Shown here one piece after another: positions 8,929-16,341 of a DNA stretch of 64,000 nucleotides (position 1 is the first letter of the stretch; every line of letters starts with the position of its first letter). The notes under the pieces were generated by a model that saw only the letters and a program-made list of their open reading frames with translations, did not search any database and was not told the DNA's origin. Position numbers and translations under genes: made by a program. The DNA is from Streptomyces sp. R28 (GTDB lineage Bacteria > Actinomycetota > Actinomycetes > Streptomycetales > Streptomycetaceae): the NCBI RefSeq assembly GCF_041052385.1, contig NZ_CP163439.1:10591001-10655000 (forward strand), given 5' to 3'.

Positions 8929-9222
8929 GCGAGGCGGCGACGCGGATCCAGCTCGGCGGTATCGCGGAGGCCGGCCGGTAAGGGGCCTGGTGGCCGTCAA
9001 CTCGTGGGCGACTTCCACCCGCTGGCCGGCGTGCTGTGCGACCTGGCCGCGCTGGTGTCCCTCCCGGTCAACGACTAGGTCTCCGGTCTCGCGGAGATCA
9101 TCAAGGCCGGTTTCATCGCCGACCCCATGCTCTCGGGCCTGATCGAGGCCGACCCGGAGGACGCGCGGGCCCCGCCGGAGCGCGCACGGCAGAGCTGATC
9201 GAGCGCTCCATCCGGGGCGTTG
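8925..9222 (+). pseudogene. aroB: 3-dehydroquinate synthase relic
   Basis: The first codons read MSEAATRIQLGG, a typical AroB N-terminus, but a stop follows after 18 codons. After a large internal deletion the AroB core resumes near 9001 (LVGDFHPLAGVLCDLAAL, then VSGLAEIIKAGFIADP), broken by an in-frame TAG just after LPVND. A frameshift near 9190 leads to TAELIERSIRGVE, after which homology ends. The catalytic and NAD-binding regions are gone. Up to the MFS stop at 9504 I see no further gene. Together with the aroK fragment this is a dead shikimate-pathway module inside a cluster that needs aromatic precursors. Confidence 0.75.
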
Positions 9223-9503
9223 AACCGCCCGGCGAGACGATCGAGTTCGGCGGCGAAGTGCATCCCGACGGAGACGGAGACGAAGACGGAGACCGGGCCG
9301 CGCCGTGCCGCCACTCGCAGTCCCGCGGCGACCCGCTGCGCCGCGTCGTCCTGGAAAGCCGAGCCGACCCGACCCGAGCCGACCTTCCTGGAGGTCCCGG
9401 GCCCGGCCGTCCTGCTCGCCGCCCACACGGAAGTGGGCGAAGAGCGGGTATGCCAGACGCAGGCCTGGCACACCCGTGGCTGTCTCCCGGAGTCGCGGCG
9501 CTC

Positions 9504-10901
9504 TCAGCGTCGCGGCAGCAGCGCCGCCGAGCCCAGCGCATTGGCCACCAGAAGGCAGCCGGCGAGCAGCAGGCTCTCCCGCATCCCCGGCGCGAAGTCC
9601 CCCGCGAGGAGCGCGCCGAATACGGCGATGCTGAGTGCTCCGCCCGTCTGGCGGCTGGTGTTGAGCAGCGCCGCCGCCGTGCCGGCCCGCTCGGCTGCGA
9701 CACTGTCGAGCATCAGGGAGGTCAGCGCCGGCATGGCGAGGGCGCCACCGATGCCCAGCGGAATCATCGCCAGGGCCGTCACCCACGGGGGCGTCCCGGT
9801 GTCGACGGCGGCCAGCCCGCCGCAGCCCACCGCGCCGGTCAGCAGCCCCGCGACGACCACCGCCCGCGGGCCGTAGCGGGAACCCGCCCGCGGTGAGAAG
9901 TAGTTGAAGTGGGCGGTGATCACCGCCATCGGCACGAACATCAACCCGGCGGAGAACGCCGACTGTCCCCTCTGCTCCTGGAAGAAGAGGCTCAGCACGA
10001 ACACCCCGCCGTAGAAGGCGGCGTTGCAGGCGAAGCCCGCGACGACCGGCACGCTGACGCCGCGCTGCCGGAACAGCTCCAGCGGGAGCATCGGCGCGCG
10101 CTGCCGTGCCTCGACGGCCACGAAAGCGGCCCCGGCCAGCACCGCGATCCCGGACGCGGCCAGCACCGTACCGGTGAGCCCATGGTGCCCGCCCTCGATC
10201 ACGGCGAACGTCAGTGCGGCCAGCGCCAGTACCGCCGTCAACTGCCCGGCCAGGTCGAACACGGCAGGGTGGCGTGGGGAGCGTGCCGCGCGCATCAGCG
10301 TCAGGAAGCCGGCGAGCCCGGCAGGCACGTTGAGGAAGAACACCGCGCGCCAGCTCCACTCCGTGGTCAGCAGTCCGCCCAGGACGGGCCCCGCGGCGAT
10401 GGCCACCGCGCCGCCGACCGTCCACAGGGCGATGCCACGCGCCCGCTTGTCCGGATCGGGGAACGCCTGCCGGATCAGCGCCAGCGAGGCGGGCACCATC
10501 ACCGCAGCCGCGCCGCCCTGCACGACCCGTGCCGCCGTCAGGCCGCCGAGCGTCGGCGCCACCCCGCACGCCAGTGAGGCGAGGGTGAAGACACCGAGGC
10601 CCCAGCCGTAGGCGCGCCTTGCGCCGACCGCGTCCGAGAGCGCGCCGGCGGAGAGCATCAGCGCCGCGAACATCAGGGTGTAGCTGTCGGCGACCCACTG
10701 GAGTCCTGACAACGAGCCGTTGAGCTCGTCCCCCACGGCGGGCAGCGCGACATTGACTCCGGAGACGTCGAGGGTGATGACGAAGAAGCCGAGGACGGCG
10801 GCGACCAGAGCCGCGCTGGCCGAGCCCGTCGGCCCCGGCTCACCACGGATACCGACGCTTCCCTTGGCATCCGCGCCTGTCCCGGACTGCGTCACGCTCA
10901 T
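9504..10901 (-). CDS. MFS drug exporter, DHA2 (14-TMS) family
   Basis: A 465-residue integral membrane protein of the EmrB/QacA type. It has the early segment FFVITLDVSGVNVALPAVGD, the substrate-site region LQWVADSYTLMFAALML, motif A-like GALSDAVGARRAYGWG, and the antiporter motif region around AIAAGPVLGGLLT. Length fits about 14 membrane segments. The ATG at 10901 has AGGAG upstream. It is divergent from a MmyB-type regulator, the usual arrangement for a ligand-controlled exporter. Its position next to the biosynthetic operon suggests export of, or self-resistance to, the cluster product. Confidence 0.92.
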   Translation of the reverse strand: MSVTQSGTGADAKGSVGIRGEPGPTGSASAALVAAVLGFFVITLDVSGVNVALPAVGDELNGSLSGLQWVADSYTLMFAALMLSAGALSDAVGARRAYGWGLGVFTLASLACGVAPTLGGLTAARVVQGGAAAVMVPASLALIRQAFPDPDKRARGIALWTVGGAVAIAAGPVLGGLLTTEWSWRAVFFLNVPAGLAGFLTLMRAARSPRHPAVFDLAGQLTAVLALAALTFAVIEGGHHGLTGTVLAASGIAVLAGAAFVAVEARQRAPMLPLELFRQRGVSVPVVAGFACNAAFYGGVFVLSLFFQEQRGQSAFSAGLMFVPMAVITAHFNYFSPRAGSRYGPRAVVVAGLLTGAVGCGGLAAVDTGTPPWVTALAMIPLGIGGALAMPALTSLMLDSVAAERAGTAAALLNTSRQTGGALSIAVFGALLAGDFAPGMRESLLLAGCLLVANALGSAALLPRR

Positions 10902-10940
10902 CGTGGACTGCTCCTCACTGTGTCGTCCCTGCCGGGACCT

Positions 10941-11012
10941 GGAATCGGCCACGGGATCGGTCAGGGAATCGGTCAGGGAATCGGTCATGGAATCGGTCGT
11001 GGAAACGGGCCG
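10941..11012. repeat. 12-bp tandem repeats in the exporter/regulator intergenic region
   Basis: Six consecutive 12-base units based on GGAATCGGTCAG start at 10941, 10953, 10965, 10977, 10989 and 11001, the outer ones diverged. Related GGAATCGGATAC-like sequence continues to about 11035. The array lies between two divergent starts, within or near the exporter promoter, so it may be a multi-site operator for the regulator at 11211. Neither real gene reads through it. Confidence 0.7.
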
Positions 11013-11210
11013 GTGCTCGGCCCTGGAATCGGATACGGCGCGGGGGATGGACGACGGACACGGAAGCCGACGGATACGGAAGACGGACGGGGATGGAGAC
11101 CAGCCTGCACGGTGCGTGCGGCCCCTGGCAGACCGAGCCGTGAGGGGCAGCGCTGTGCCTGTCCCTGACACGGCCCCCCTGGACGCGTGACCTCTTGCGA
11201 CAATGGACGG

Positions 11211-12083
11211 ATGAGTGAAGGTACGGAACTGGGCCGTTTCCTCCGTGCTCGTCGCGCGCAGATCCGCCCGCAGGACGTGGGCCTGCCTGCCGGCACCGGC
11301 ATCCGCCGCACTCCGGGGCTGCGGCGCGAGGAGCTGGCGGCGCTGGCCGGGGTCAGCGTCGGCTACCTCACGCGACTGGAGCGTGGAGTTGAGACCCGGC
11401 CCTCGCCCGCCGTGGTCACCGCGCTCGGTGAGGCGCTCCAGCTCTCGCCCGAGGCGCTGAACCGGTTGCACGAGCTGGTGGCCCTCGCCTCGGGCCAGAC
11501 GCCGGCACCCTCCCCGGGGCCCGCGCGTGCGGTGCGGGAGTCGGTCCGCACCCTGCTGGAGACGCTGCGCCCCGCACCGGCCTACGTCGTGAGCCGCGCC
11601 AACGACCTGCTGGCCGCCAACCGGCCCGGGCTGCGTCTCTTCCCGGGCATCACGGACTGGCCGCGCGAGCGCCGCAACCTCACCCGCTACATGTTCCTGC
11701 ACCCCATGGGCCGCAGGCTGTACCACGACTGGGAGAAGATGGCGGCACACAGCGCGGCCCATCTGCGGGCGATGGCAGGCGCCGACCCGGACATGCCGGA
11801 GCTGGCCCAACTCGTCGGTGAGCTGGTGGTGAAGAGCCCGGAGTTCGCCCGGCTGTGGGAGCGGTACGACGTACAGGCGCGGAGCGGGGGCCACAAGCAC
11901 TTCCAGCACCCGGAGGTCGGCTCGATGTGCCTCAGCTTCGAGGTGATGGCGATCTTCCGCACGGACGGCCAACGCCTCGTCACCTACCAGGCGGAGCCCG
12001 GCACCCCGGACCACGACGCGATGCTGCTGCTGGACATGGCCAGCCCCATGGAGGCCGCACTCGCCGAGGGGGCCGGGGGATAG
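11211..12083 (+). CDS. XRE-family regulator with MmyB-like ligand-binding domain
   Basis: A 290-residue protein. The N-terminal XRE helix-turn-helix (about 5-75) contains RRTPGLRREELAALAGVSVG followed by YLTRLERG. The rest is the MmyB-like PAS-type domain with the typical RNLTRYMFLHP, and HKHFQHPEVG near the C-terminus. Start ATG 11211 follows GGACGG; a GTG 24 bases earlier is an alternative. Such proteins usually repress a divergent gene until they bind a small fatty or aromatic ligand. Here the divergent gene is the MFS exporter, with the 12-bp repeats between them. Control of export is therefore the most likely role. Confidence 0.88.
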   Translation: MSEGTELGRFLRARRAQIRPQDVGLPAGTGIRRTPGLRREELAALAGVSVGYLTRLERGVETRPSPAVVTALGEALQLSPEALNRLHELVALASGQTPAPSPGPARAVRESVRTLLETLRPAPAYVVSRANDLLAANRPGLRLFPGITDWPRERRNLTRYMFLHPMGRRLYHDWEKMAAHSAAHLRAMAGADPDMPELAQLVGELVVKSPEFARLWERYDVQARSGGHKHFQHPEVGSMCLSFEVMAIFRTDGQRLVTYQAEPGTPDHDAMLLLDMASPMEAALAEGAGG

Positions 12084-12110
12084 GGCTCCGGGTGCGGGCA
12101 CGGCGCCGGC

Positions 12111-12581
12111 TCACCTGTCCAGTGCGATGTGGTAGGTCTCGTGGGGGGTCTGAATGTCGTTGCAGGTCAGCTCTCCGGTGGCCCCGCGGTAGGCGCCGGT
12201 GCCACCGGTGACGGCCATCCGTACCGTGTCGGTGTCCTTGGTCCACAACGACTGGGCGGTGAGCTGCCCGTCGGGCAGTTGCACCGACAGCACGCAGTTG
12301 GTGGAAGTCTTCGCGCCGTTCAGCTCGGTCACCTGGCAGGAGCTGCCGTCCTGACCGACCTGCTTCCCGCCCTGGAACAGCTTGTCGGCGTAGATGAACT
12401 CGTCTCCCACGCTCAGCCCGTGCTCGCCGACATCTGTCTGCACGACCCTGCCGTTCCGCACGGCCAGGTCGATGACCTTCTCGGACCGGGCCTGCGCGGG
12501 GACGGCGGGCACGGAGGACAGTCCCAGTGCCAGCAATGCGGTCCCTACCGCACCGAACAGTGCGACGTTCTTCTTGGGCAT
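12111..12581 (-). CDS. Secreted allene-oxide-cyclase-barrel-like protein
   Basis: A 156-residue protein with a Sec signal peptide (MPKK, hydrophobic AVGTALLALGLSS, cleavage after PAQA near residue 32). The mature part has the short beta strands of the AOC/dirigent-like barrel: VGDEFIYADKLFQGGKQVGQ, then VQLPDGQLTAQSLW, and the glycine-rich TGGTGAYRGATGELTC. AAGGAG lies nine bases before the ATG. It is the last gene of the DAHP operon, 100 bases after the MIO lyase. Barrels of this superfamily include cyclases and stereo-directing proteins, but a signal peptide means it acts outside the cell. A catalytic role in the pathway is speculative. Confidence 0.8.
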   Translation of the reverse strand: MPKKNVALFGAVGTALLALGLSSVPAVPAQARSEKVIDLAVRNGRVVQTDVGEHGLSVGDEFIYADKLFQGGKQVGQDGSSCQVTELNGAKTSTNCVLSVQLPDGQLTAQSLWTKDTDTVRMAVTGGTGAYRGATGELTCNDIQTPHETYHIALDR

Positions 12582-12636
12582 GCGACAAAACTCCTTGGTC
12601 AGGCACCGTGTCCTTCGCGGCGCGTCGATTTCGTCG

Positions 12637-12722
12637 GGCGAAGGCAGCTTCTTGGGGCGAAGTCAGCTTCTTGAGGTGAAGTCAGCTCCTTGAGGTGGAG
12701 CCAGTTCTTGAGGCGAAGTCGG
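12637..12722. repeat. 19-bp tandem repeats over the 3' end of the MIO lyase gene
   Basis: Three 19-base units (starting 12637, 12656, 12675; consensus GGCGAAGTCAGCTTCTTGA), one 18-base unit (12694) and a partial fifth unit (12712) run in tandem. The array extends through the stop codon region of the ammonia-lyase into the gap before the AOC-barrel gene, so the last lyase residues (ending SRTGSTSRS) are encoded by repeat copies. Slippage here could alter the C-terminus or the downstream leader. Confidence 0.75.
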
Positions 12723-14343
12723 CGAGGTCCTCGTCTCCGAACCCCGCCGCGCGCCGTAGCGCTCCGCTCTCGATCAGGCCGATCACCGCCTCGATGTCCT
12801 GATCCAGCCGGCGATCGTGGGTGACGAAGGCGCTGTGCTCCCTGATGAGCCGGTGCACTGCCCGGATGGCCGGCGACGCCTTCTCGACGCCGCGCAGCTC
12901 GATCGCCTGGGTGAGGGAGAGCAGTTGGATGGCCGCCACTTCGCGCACCAGTCCGTTGACGGTGCGCGCGTCACGGGCCGAGATGGTGCCCATGCTGACG
13001 ATGTCCTGGTTGTGCGCCTCCGTGGAGCGCGAGAACACCGATACCGGCCCCGTCTGCTTGAGGGCCTCTGCGGTGACCGCCGAAGCCGCTATCTGCATCC
13101 CCTTGAAACCGTGGTGCAGCCCTGCCTCGGGATCGTCCGGCCGGCGTGCGAGGACCAGGTTGGGCGGCAGCCCTTCGTTGAACTTCTCGTCCACGACGAG
13201 CGCGAGCTGACGGTCCAGCAGGTTGGCCAGGCCGGCCACCGTCGTCTTGAGGCTGTCCATGGCCTGTCCGACATGGCCGGCGTAGAAGTTCCCGCCGAGG
13301 TGGAGGCCGCAGTCGTCGACATCGAACAGGGGATTGTCGGTGGCGGAGTTGATCTCGGTGTCGAGCCAGCTCTCCGTCCAGTCGAGCGTGTCCCGGACGA
13401 TGCCGATGATCTGCGGGGCGCAGCGCACCGAGTACTTGTCCTGGATCCGCTCCTCCAGCTCGAGGTAACCGCGCCCGGCCGGCCTCTCGCGGCGCACCAG
13501 GATGTCGTCGAAGGACGTGGCGAGCCGCGAGCCCGCCAGCAGGGTCCGGATCACTTCGGCGGACCGGACCTGGCCATGGTGTGGCTTGGCGGCGTGGACG
13601 AAAGGATGCAGTGCGGAGGCGTTGCCGCGCAGTGCCTCCAGCGTCATGGCCGTGGAGAGTTCGGCGACAAAGGCCAACTCCCGTGCGTCCCAGGCGGCGA
13701 GGACCGCGTACGCGGCGGCGAAGGAGGTTCCGTTGATCAGGGCGATGCCCTCCTTGGGCGCGAGCCGCAGCGGCTCGATGCCCTCCTCGCCCAGGGCGTC
13801 CAGCGCCGGACGCTCGGTCCCGCGGTGCAGGACCCGCCCCTCACCGATCAGCGCCGCTGCCAGATAGCACAGGGGGACCAGATCACCGCTGGCACCCACC
13901 GAACCGCGTTCGGGGATCATCGGCAGAATGTCCCGGCTCAGGCATTCCAGCAGGGTCGACACCGCCTGGGGCCGGATCGCGGAGACCCCCTTGGCCAGCG
14001 CGTTGGCCCTGATGATCATGGTGGCCCGGGCCACGTCCGGTACGGCTGCCGGGCCCACACCGTTGAGGTGGTAGAGCACGAGGTTGCGCTGGAGTTCGTG
14101 CGCCTTGTCCGGCGAGATCTGCCGGATGCAGCTGTCTCCGAAGCCCGTGGTCACCCCGTAGACCGGAATCTCCTGAGCCAGCAGCTCCTCCTTGAGACCG
14201 ACGGAGGCGTGCATGCGCTCGACGGCCTCGGCACCGAGCGTCACCCGGGTCTCGCCGCCACGGCGCGCGGCCGCGGCGACCGCGCGGGATGACAGGCCGG
14301 TTCCGTCCAGTTCGAGGTGCCGGACCGTGGACACGTGCGGCAT
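12682..14343 (-). CDS. MIO-dependent aromatic amino acid ammonia-lyase or aminomutase
   Basis: A 553-residue member of the HAL/PAL/TAL family. Ala-Ser-Gly at about 151-153 (SVGASGDLVPL) forms the MIO prosthetic group. Further family motifs are the catalytic Tyr62 in YGVTTGFGD, QDKYSVRCAPQIIG and NSATDNPLFD. The residues aligned with the TAL/PAL selectivity pair are Tyr91-His92 in NLVLYHLNGVG, unlike canonical TAL (His-Leu) or PAL (Phe-Leu) and partly like HAL and aminomutases (His at the second position). Start ATG 14343 follows GGAGGAG. It converts an aromatic amino acid to an aryl acrylate or a beta-amino acid. Operon context with DAHP synthase favours Phe or Tyr over His. Confidence 0.9.
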   Translation of the reverse strand: MPHVSTVRHLELDGTGLSSRAVAAAARRGGETRVTLGAEAVERMHASVGLKEELLAQEIPVYGVTTGFGDSCIRQISPDKAHELQRNLVLYHLNGVGPAAVPDVARATMIIRANALAKGVSAIRPQAVSTLLECLSRDILPMIPERGSVGASGDLVPLCYLAAALIGEGRVLHRGTERPALDALGEEGIEPLRLAPKEGIALINGTSFAAAYAVLAAWDARELAFVAELSTAMTLEALRGNASALHPFVHAAKPHHGQVRSAEVIRTLLAGSRLATSFDDILVRRERPAGRGYLELEERIQDKYSVRCAPQIIGIVRDTLDWTESWLDTEINSATDNPLFDVDDCGLHLGGNFYAGHVGQAMDSLKTTVAGLANLLDRQLALVVDEKFNEGLPPNLVLARRPDDPEAGLHHGFKGMQIAASAVTAEALKQTGPVSVFSRSTEAHNQDIVSMGTISARDARTVNGLVREVAAIQLLSLTQAIELRGVEKASPAIRAVHRLIREHSAFVTHDRRLDQDIEAVIGLIESGALRRAAGFGDEDLADFASRTGSTSRS

Positions 14344-14377
14344 GAGTACTGCTCCTCCCCACACCGAGGGAGCGTCC

Positions 14378-15430
14378 CTAGTAGACGCCCTCGATCAGCT
14401 TCTTGCCGTCCGCCTCGGGGACGGGATGAATGTTCTGCAGGGAGTCCCCGACCCCGGTGGGGCTGGGGACCCGCGTGGCCAGGTCGCGTTCGAGGCTGTT
14501 GGGCACGAGGCCGTACCTGGTGAGGTAGTTCATGACCACGGCCCCTTCCGACCCGAATGCGACCGGGCGGCTGGAGGAGGGGTCGACCACGCGGTAGAGG
14601 ACGTAGGGGGCGTACGAGTCGAAGACCGTGTCGCCAGTGGCCTCCGGGTCAGGGCGCTGGACCGTGCCGCTGAGCACGGAGGTGCTGCCGTACGACCCCC
14701 GGAACCGCGTCTTGGGAAAGAGCTCCGCGGACAGGTAGTCCAGGGTGTCGGGGTCCATGTGCGCACCGGTCCAGATCACCAGGCGCACCTTCTCCTGGAT
14801 CAGCGCACGGACCGAGGCACGTTCGGCCAGCCGGGCCAGGAGCGGAGGCGTCGTGATCAGGAACACGATGTCCTGTGATCGCAGGACCAGTTCGGTCTGG
14901 TCCACAAGGTGGTCGACGTAGGCGCCCGCACCGGCGGTGTCACCGGCGGCGATCAGGCGCTTCACCCAGCGGGGGTCCAGGTCGATGGAGAAGCGGATTC
15001 CACCCCTGGCCCGCGCGATCCTCCGCGAGTACTCGCCGAGCATGTGAGGGCCGCTGGGAGCCACGGCCAGCGTGTGTCCCGTACCGTCGTCGCGGTAGTG
15101 CGAGTTCTCCCAGGCCATGTACTGGTCGAACCAGTTCTCGAACATCACGAAGCGCTTGGGAGCCCCCGTGGTGCCCCCGCTCTCGTACACGGCGCACGCC
15201 TTCTCCGCCGCTTCCAGGCCCCGGGGGATCAGGTCCTCGACCGGGACGTCCCGGAGCTCGTCCACCAGATTGGGGAACTTCAGCAGGTCGTCGACGCACC
15301 GCACGTCCTCGACCGGGTCGAACCCCAGCCGTTCGCGGCGCTCCAGCCAGTACCGGGAACCCGTGGCCGGGTCGAAGTGCCAGCGCATCATGGCTCGGAC
15401 GTGCGCGTCGGCCTGTTCGCGGGCGTTCAT
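14378..15430 (-). CDS. LuxE/EhpF-like adenylate-forming enzyme
   Basis: A 350-residue protein of the LuxE-PaaK group, shorter than full CoA ligases. The phosphate-binding loop is YESGGTTGAPKRF (about 80-93), and the adenine-site motif appears as GSYGSTSVLSG (about 247). A canonical C-terminal lysine domain is not evident. In the phenazine pathway, EhpF of this type adenylates an aromatic acid for reduction to an aldehyde by a LuxC-like partner. A LuxC-like protein is in this operon (21210-22571). It starts 64 bases after the SDR and ends 34 bases before the MIO lyase start, so its substrate may be the lyase product. The carrier (ACP or CoA) is not determined. Confidence 0.82.
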   Translation of the reverse strand: MNAREQADAHVRAMMRWHFDPATGSRYWLERRERLGFDPVEDVRCVDDLLKFPNLVDELRDVPVEDLIPRGLEAAEKACAVYESGGTTGAPKRFVMFENWFDQYMAWENSHYRDDGTGHTLAVAPSGPHMLGEYSRRIARARGGIRFSIDLDPRWVKRLIAAGDTAGAGAYVDHLVDQTELVLRSQDIVFLITTPPLLARLAERASVRALIQEKVRLVIWTGAHMDPDTLDYLSAELFPKTRFRGSYGSTSVLSGTVQRPDPEATGDTVFDSYAPYVLYRVVDPSSSRPVAFGSEGAVVMNYLTRYGLVPNSLERDLATRVPSPTGVGDSLQNIHPVPEADGKKLIEGVY

Positions 15431-15494
15431 GGCGTGTCACCGTGCTTTCTCGTTCGAGAACGGAGAGGGGGGAAGAGAAGCGGCCCGGGCGTCG

Positions 15495-16268
15495 TCAGAC
15501 GCCGTGGTACGAGCCGCCGTTGATCTGGAGAATCTGCGAGGTGACATAGCCACCCGGGTTCGAGCACAGGTAGAAGCCGAGCTCCGCGACGTCCGACGGA
15601 TCTCCCGCGCGTCCCAGCGCGGTCTGCCGGACGAGCATGGTCTCCCGCGCGGCGGGCAGGCGGCCGCCGAAGAGGTCGGTGCCGGCGACATAGCCCGGTG
15701 CGATCGCGTTGGCGCTGATGCCGCGCGGTCCCAGGCGCGTCGCGAGGGTGTGGACGTAGGAGTGGAGGGCCGCCTTCGCGGCGCCATAGCCACCCGTCCC
15801 GCCGGATCCCCGGTAGGCGGCGATGGAGCTGTAGAGCACGACGCTGCCGCCGTCGGCCATGAGGGGCAGCAGGCCTTCCACGGCGACGACCGAGGTCATG
15901 ACGTTCGCCCGGTACGCCTCCTGCCATTCCGTCAGGACCGACGTCACCTCCTCCGCGTCCGCGCCTTCGGTCGGCGGGACCGCACCCGCGCAGCACAGCA
16001 GCGCGCTGACGGGCAGTCCCGTCGACCTGACGTGGCTCCGCAGCCGCCCTGCCGAATCGGAGTCGGACATGTCGAGGGCGAGCGGCTCGACGTCCGCTCC
16101 GGCCACGCTCGACTCGATTTCCCGCACTGCCTGGGTGAGCCGCTGCTCCTGACGTGCGATCAGGAGCACCTTGTCGTTGTTCTCGGCGAATCGCTTCGCC
16201 GTTGCCTTGCCGATTCCGGCGCTCGCGCCGGTCACCACGATCAACCTGGACAGAGTCGAACACTCCAT
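15495..16268 (-). CDS. Short-chain dehydrogenase/reductase
   Basis: A 257-residue classical SDR. The cofactor loop is TGASAGIGKATA (residues 13-24), CCAG replaces NNAG near residue 91, and the catalytic Ser-Tyr-Lys are in YSSIAAYRGSGGTGGYGAAK. The C-terminus has the usual INGGSYHGV. Ala rather than an acidic residue in LLIARQEQR suggests NADPH preference. The ATG at 16268 has no strong ribosome site, so the start is uncertain. In this operon it may act as a stand-alone ketoreductase on ACP-bound intermediates, or reduce an aldehyde made by the LuxC-like enzyme. Confidence 0.88.
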   Translation of the reverse strand: MECSTLSRLIVVTGASAGIGKATAKRFAENNDKVLLIARQEQRLTQAVREIESSVAGADVEPLALDMSDSDSAGRLRSHVRSTGLPVSALLCCAGAVPPTEGADAEEVTSVLTEWQEAYRANVMTSVVAVEGLLPLMADGGSVVLYSSIAAYRGSGGTGGYGAAKAALHSYVHTLATRLGPRGISANAIAPGYVAGTDLFGGRLPAARETMLVRQTALGRAGDPSDVAELGFYLCSNPGGYVTSQILQINGGSYHGV

Positions 16269-16307
16269 TGACGCGTTGCTGCGAATGATCTGTTGCTGGA
16301 AGAAGCA

Positions 16308-16341
16308 GGAATTTCAGAGGGATCGGGAATTTCAGAGAGAT
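16308..16341. repeat. Pair of 16-bp direct repeats
   Basis: GGAATTTCAGAGGGAT (16308-16323) and GGAATTTCAGAGAGAT (16326-16341) differ at one base and lie 18 bases apart. They span the stop codon of the AMP ligase and the gap before the SDR start inside the operon. Function is unknown; an RNA processing or regulatory role is possible. Confidence 0.6.

Noticed and set aside
10941..11012. N-terminal extension of the exporter encoded by the repeats
   Set aside because: The ATG at 10901 has an AGGAG site and gives a normal DHA2 start; the repeat-encoded residues have no counterpart in the family.
12817..14292. A 491-codon plus-strand frame
   Set aside because: Antisense shadow of the MIO ammonia-lyase.
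12682..14343. Housekeeping histidine ammonia-lyase (hutH)
   Set aside because: No other hut genes are present, the GFGDS segment is not HAL-like, and the operon has a DAHP synthase and aryl-acid ligases.
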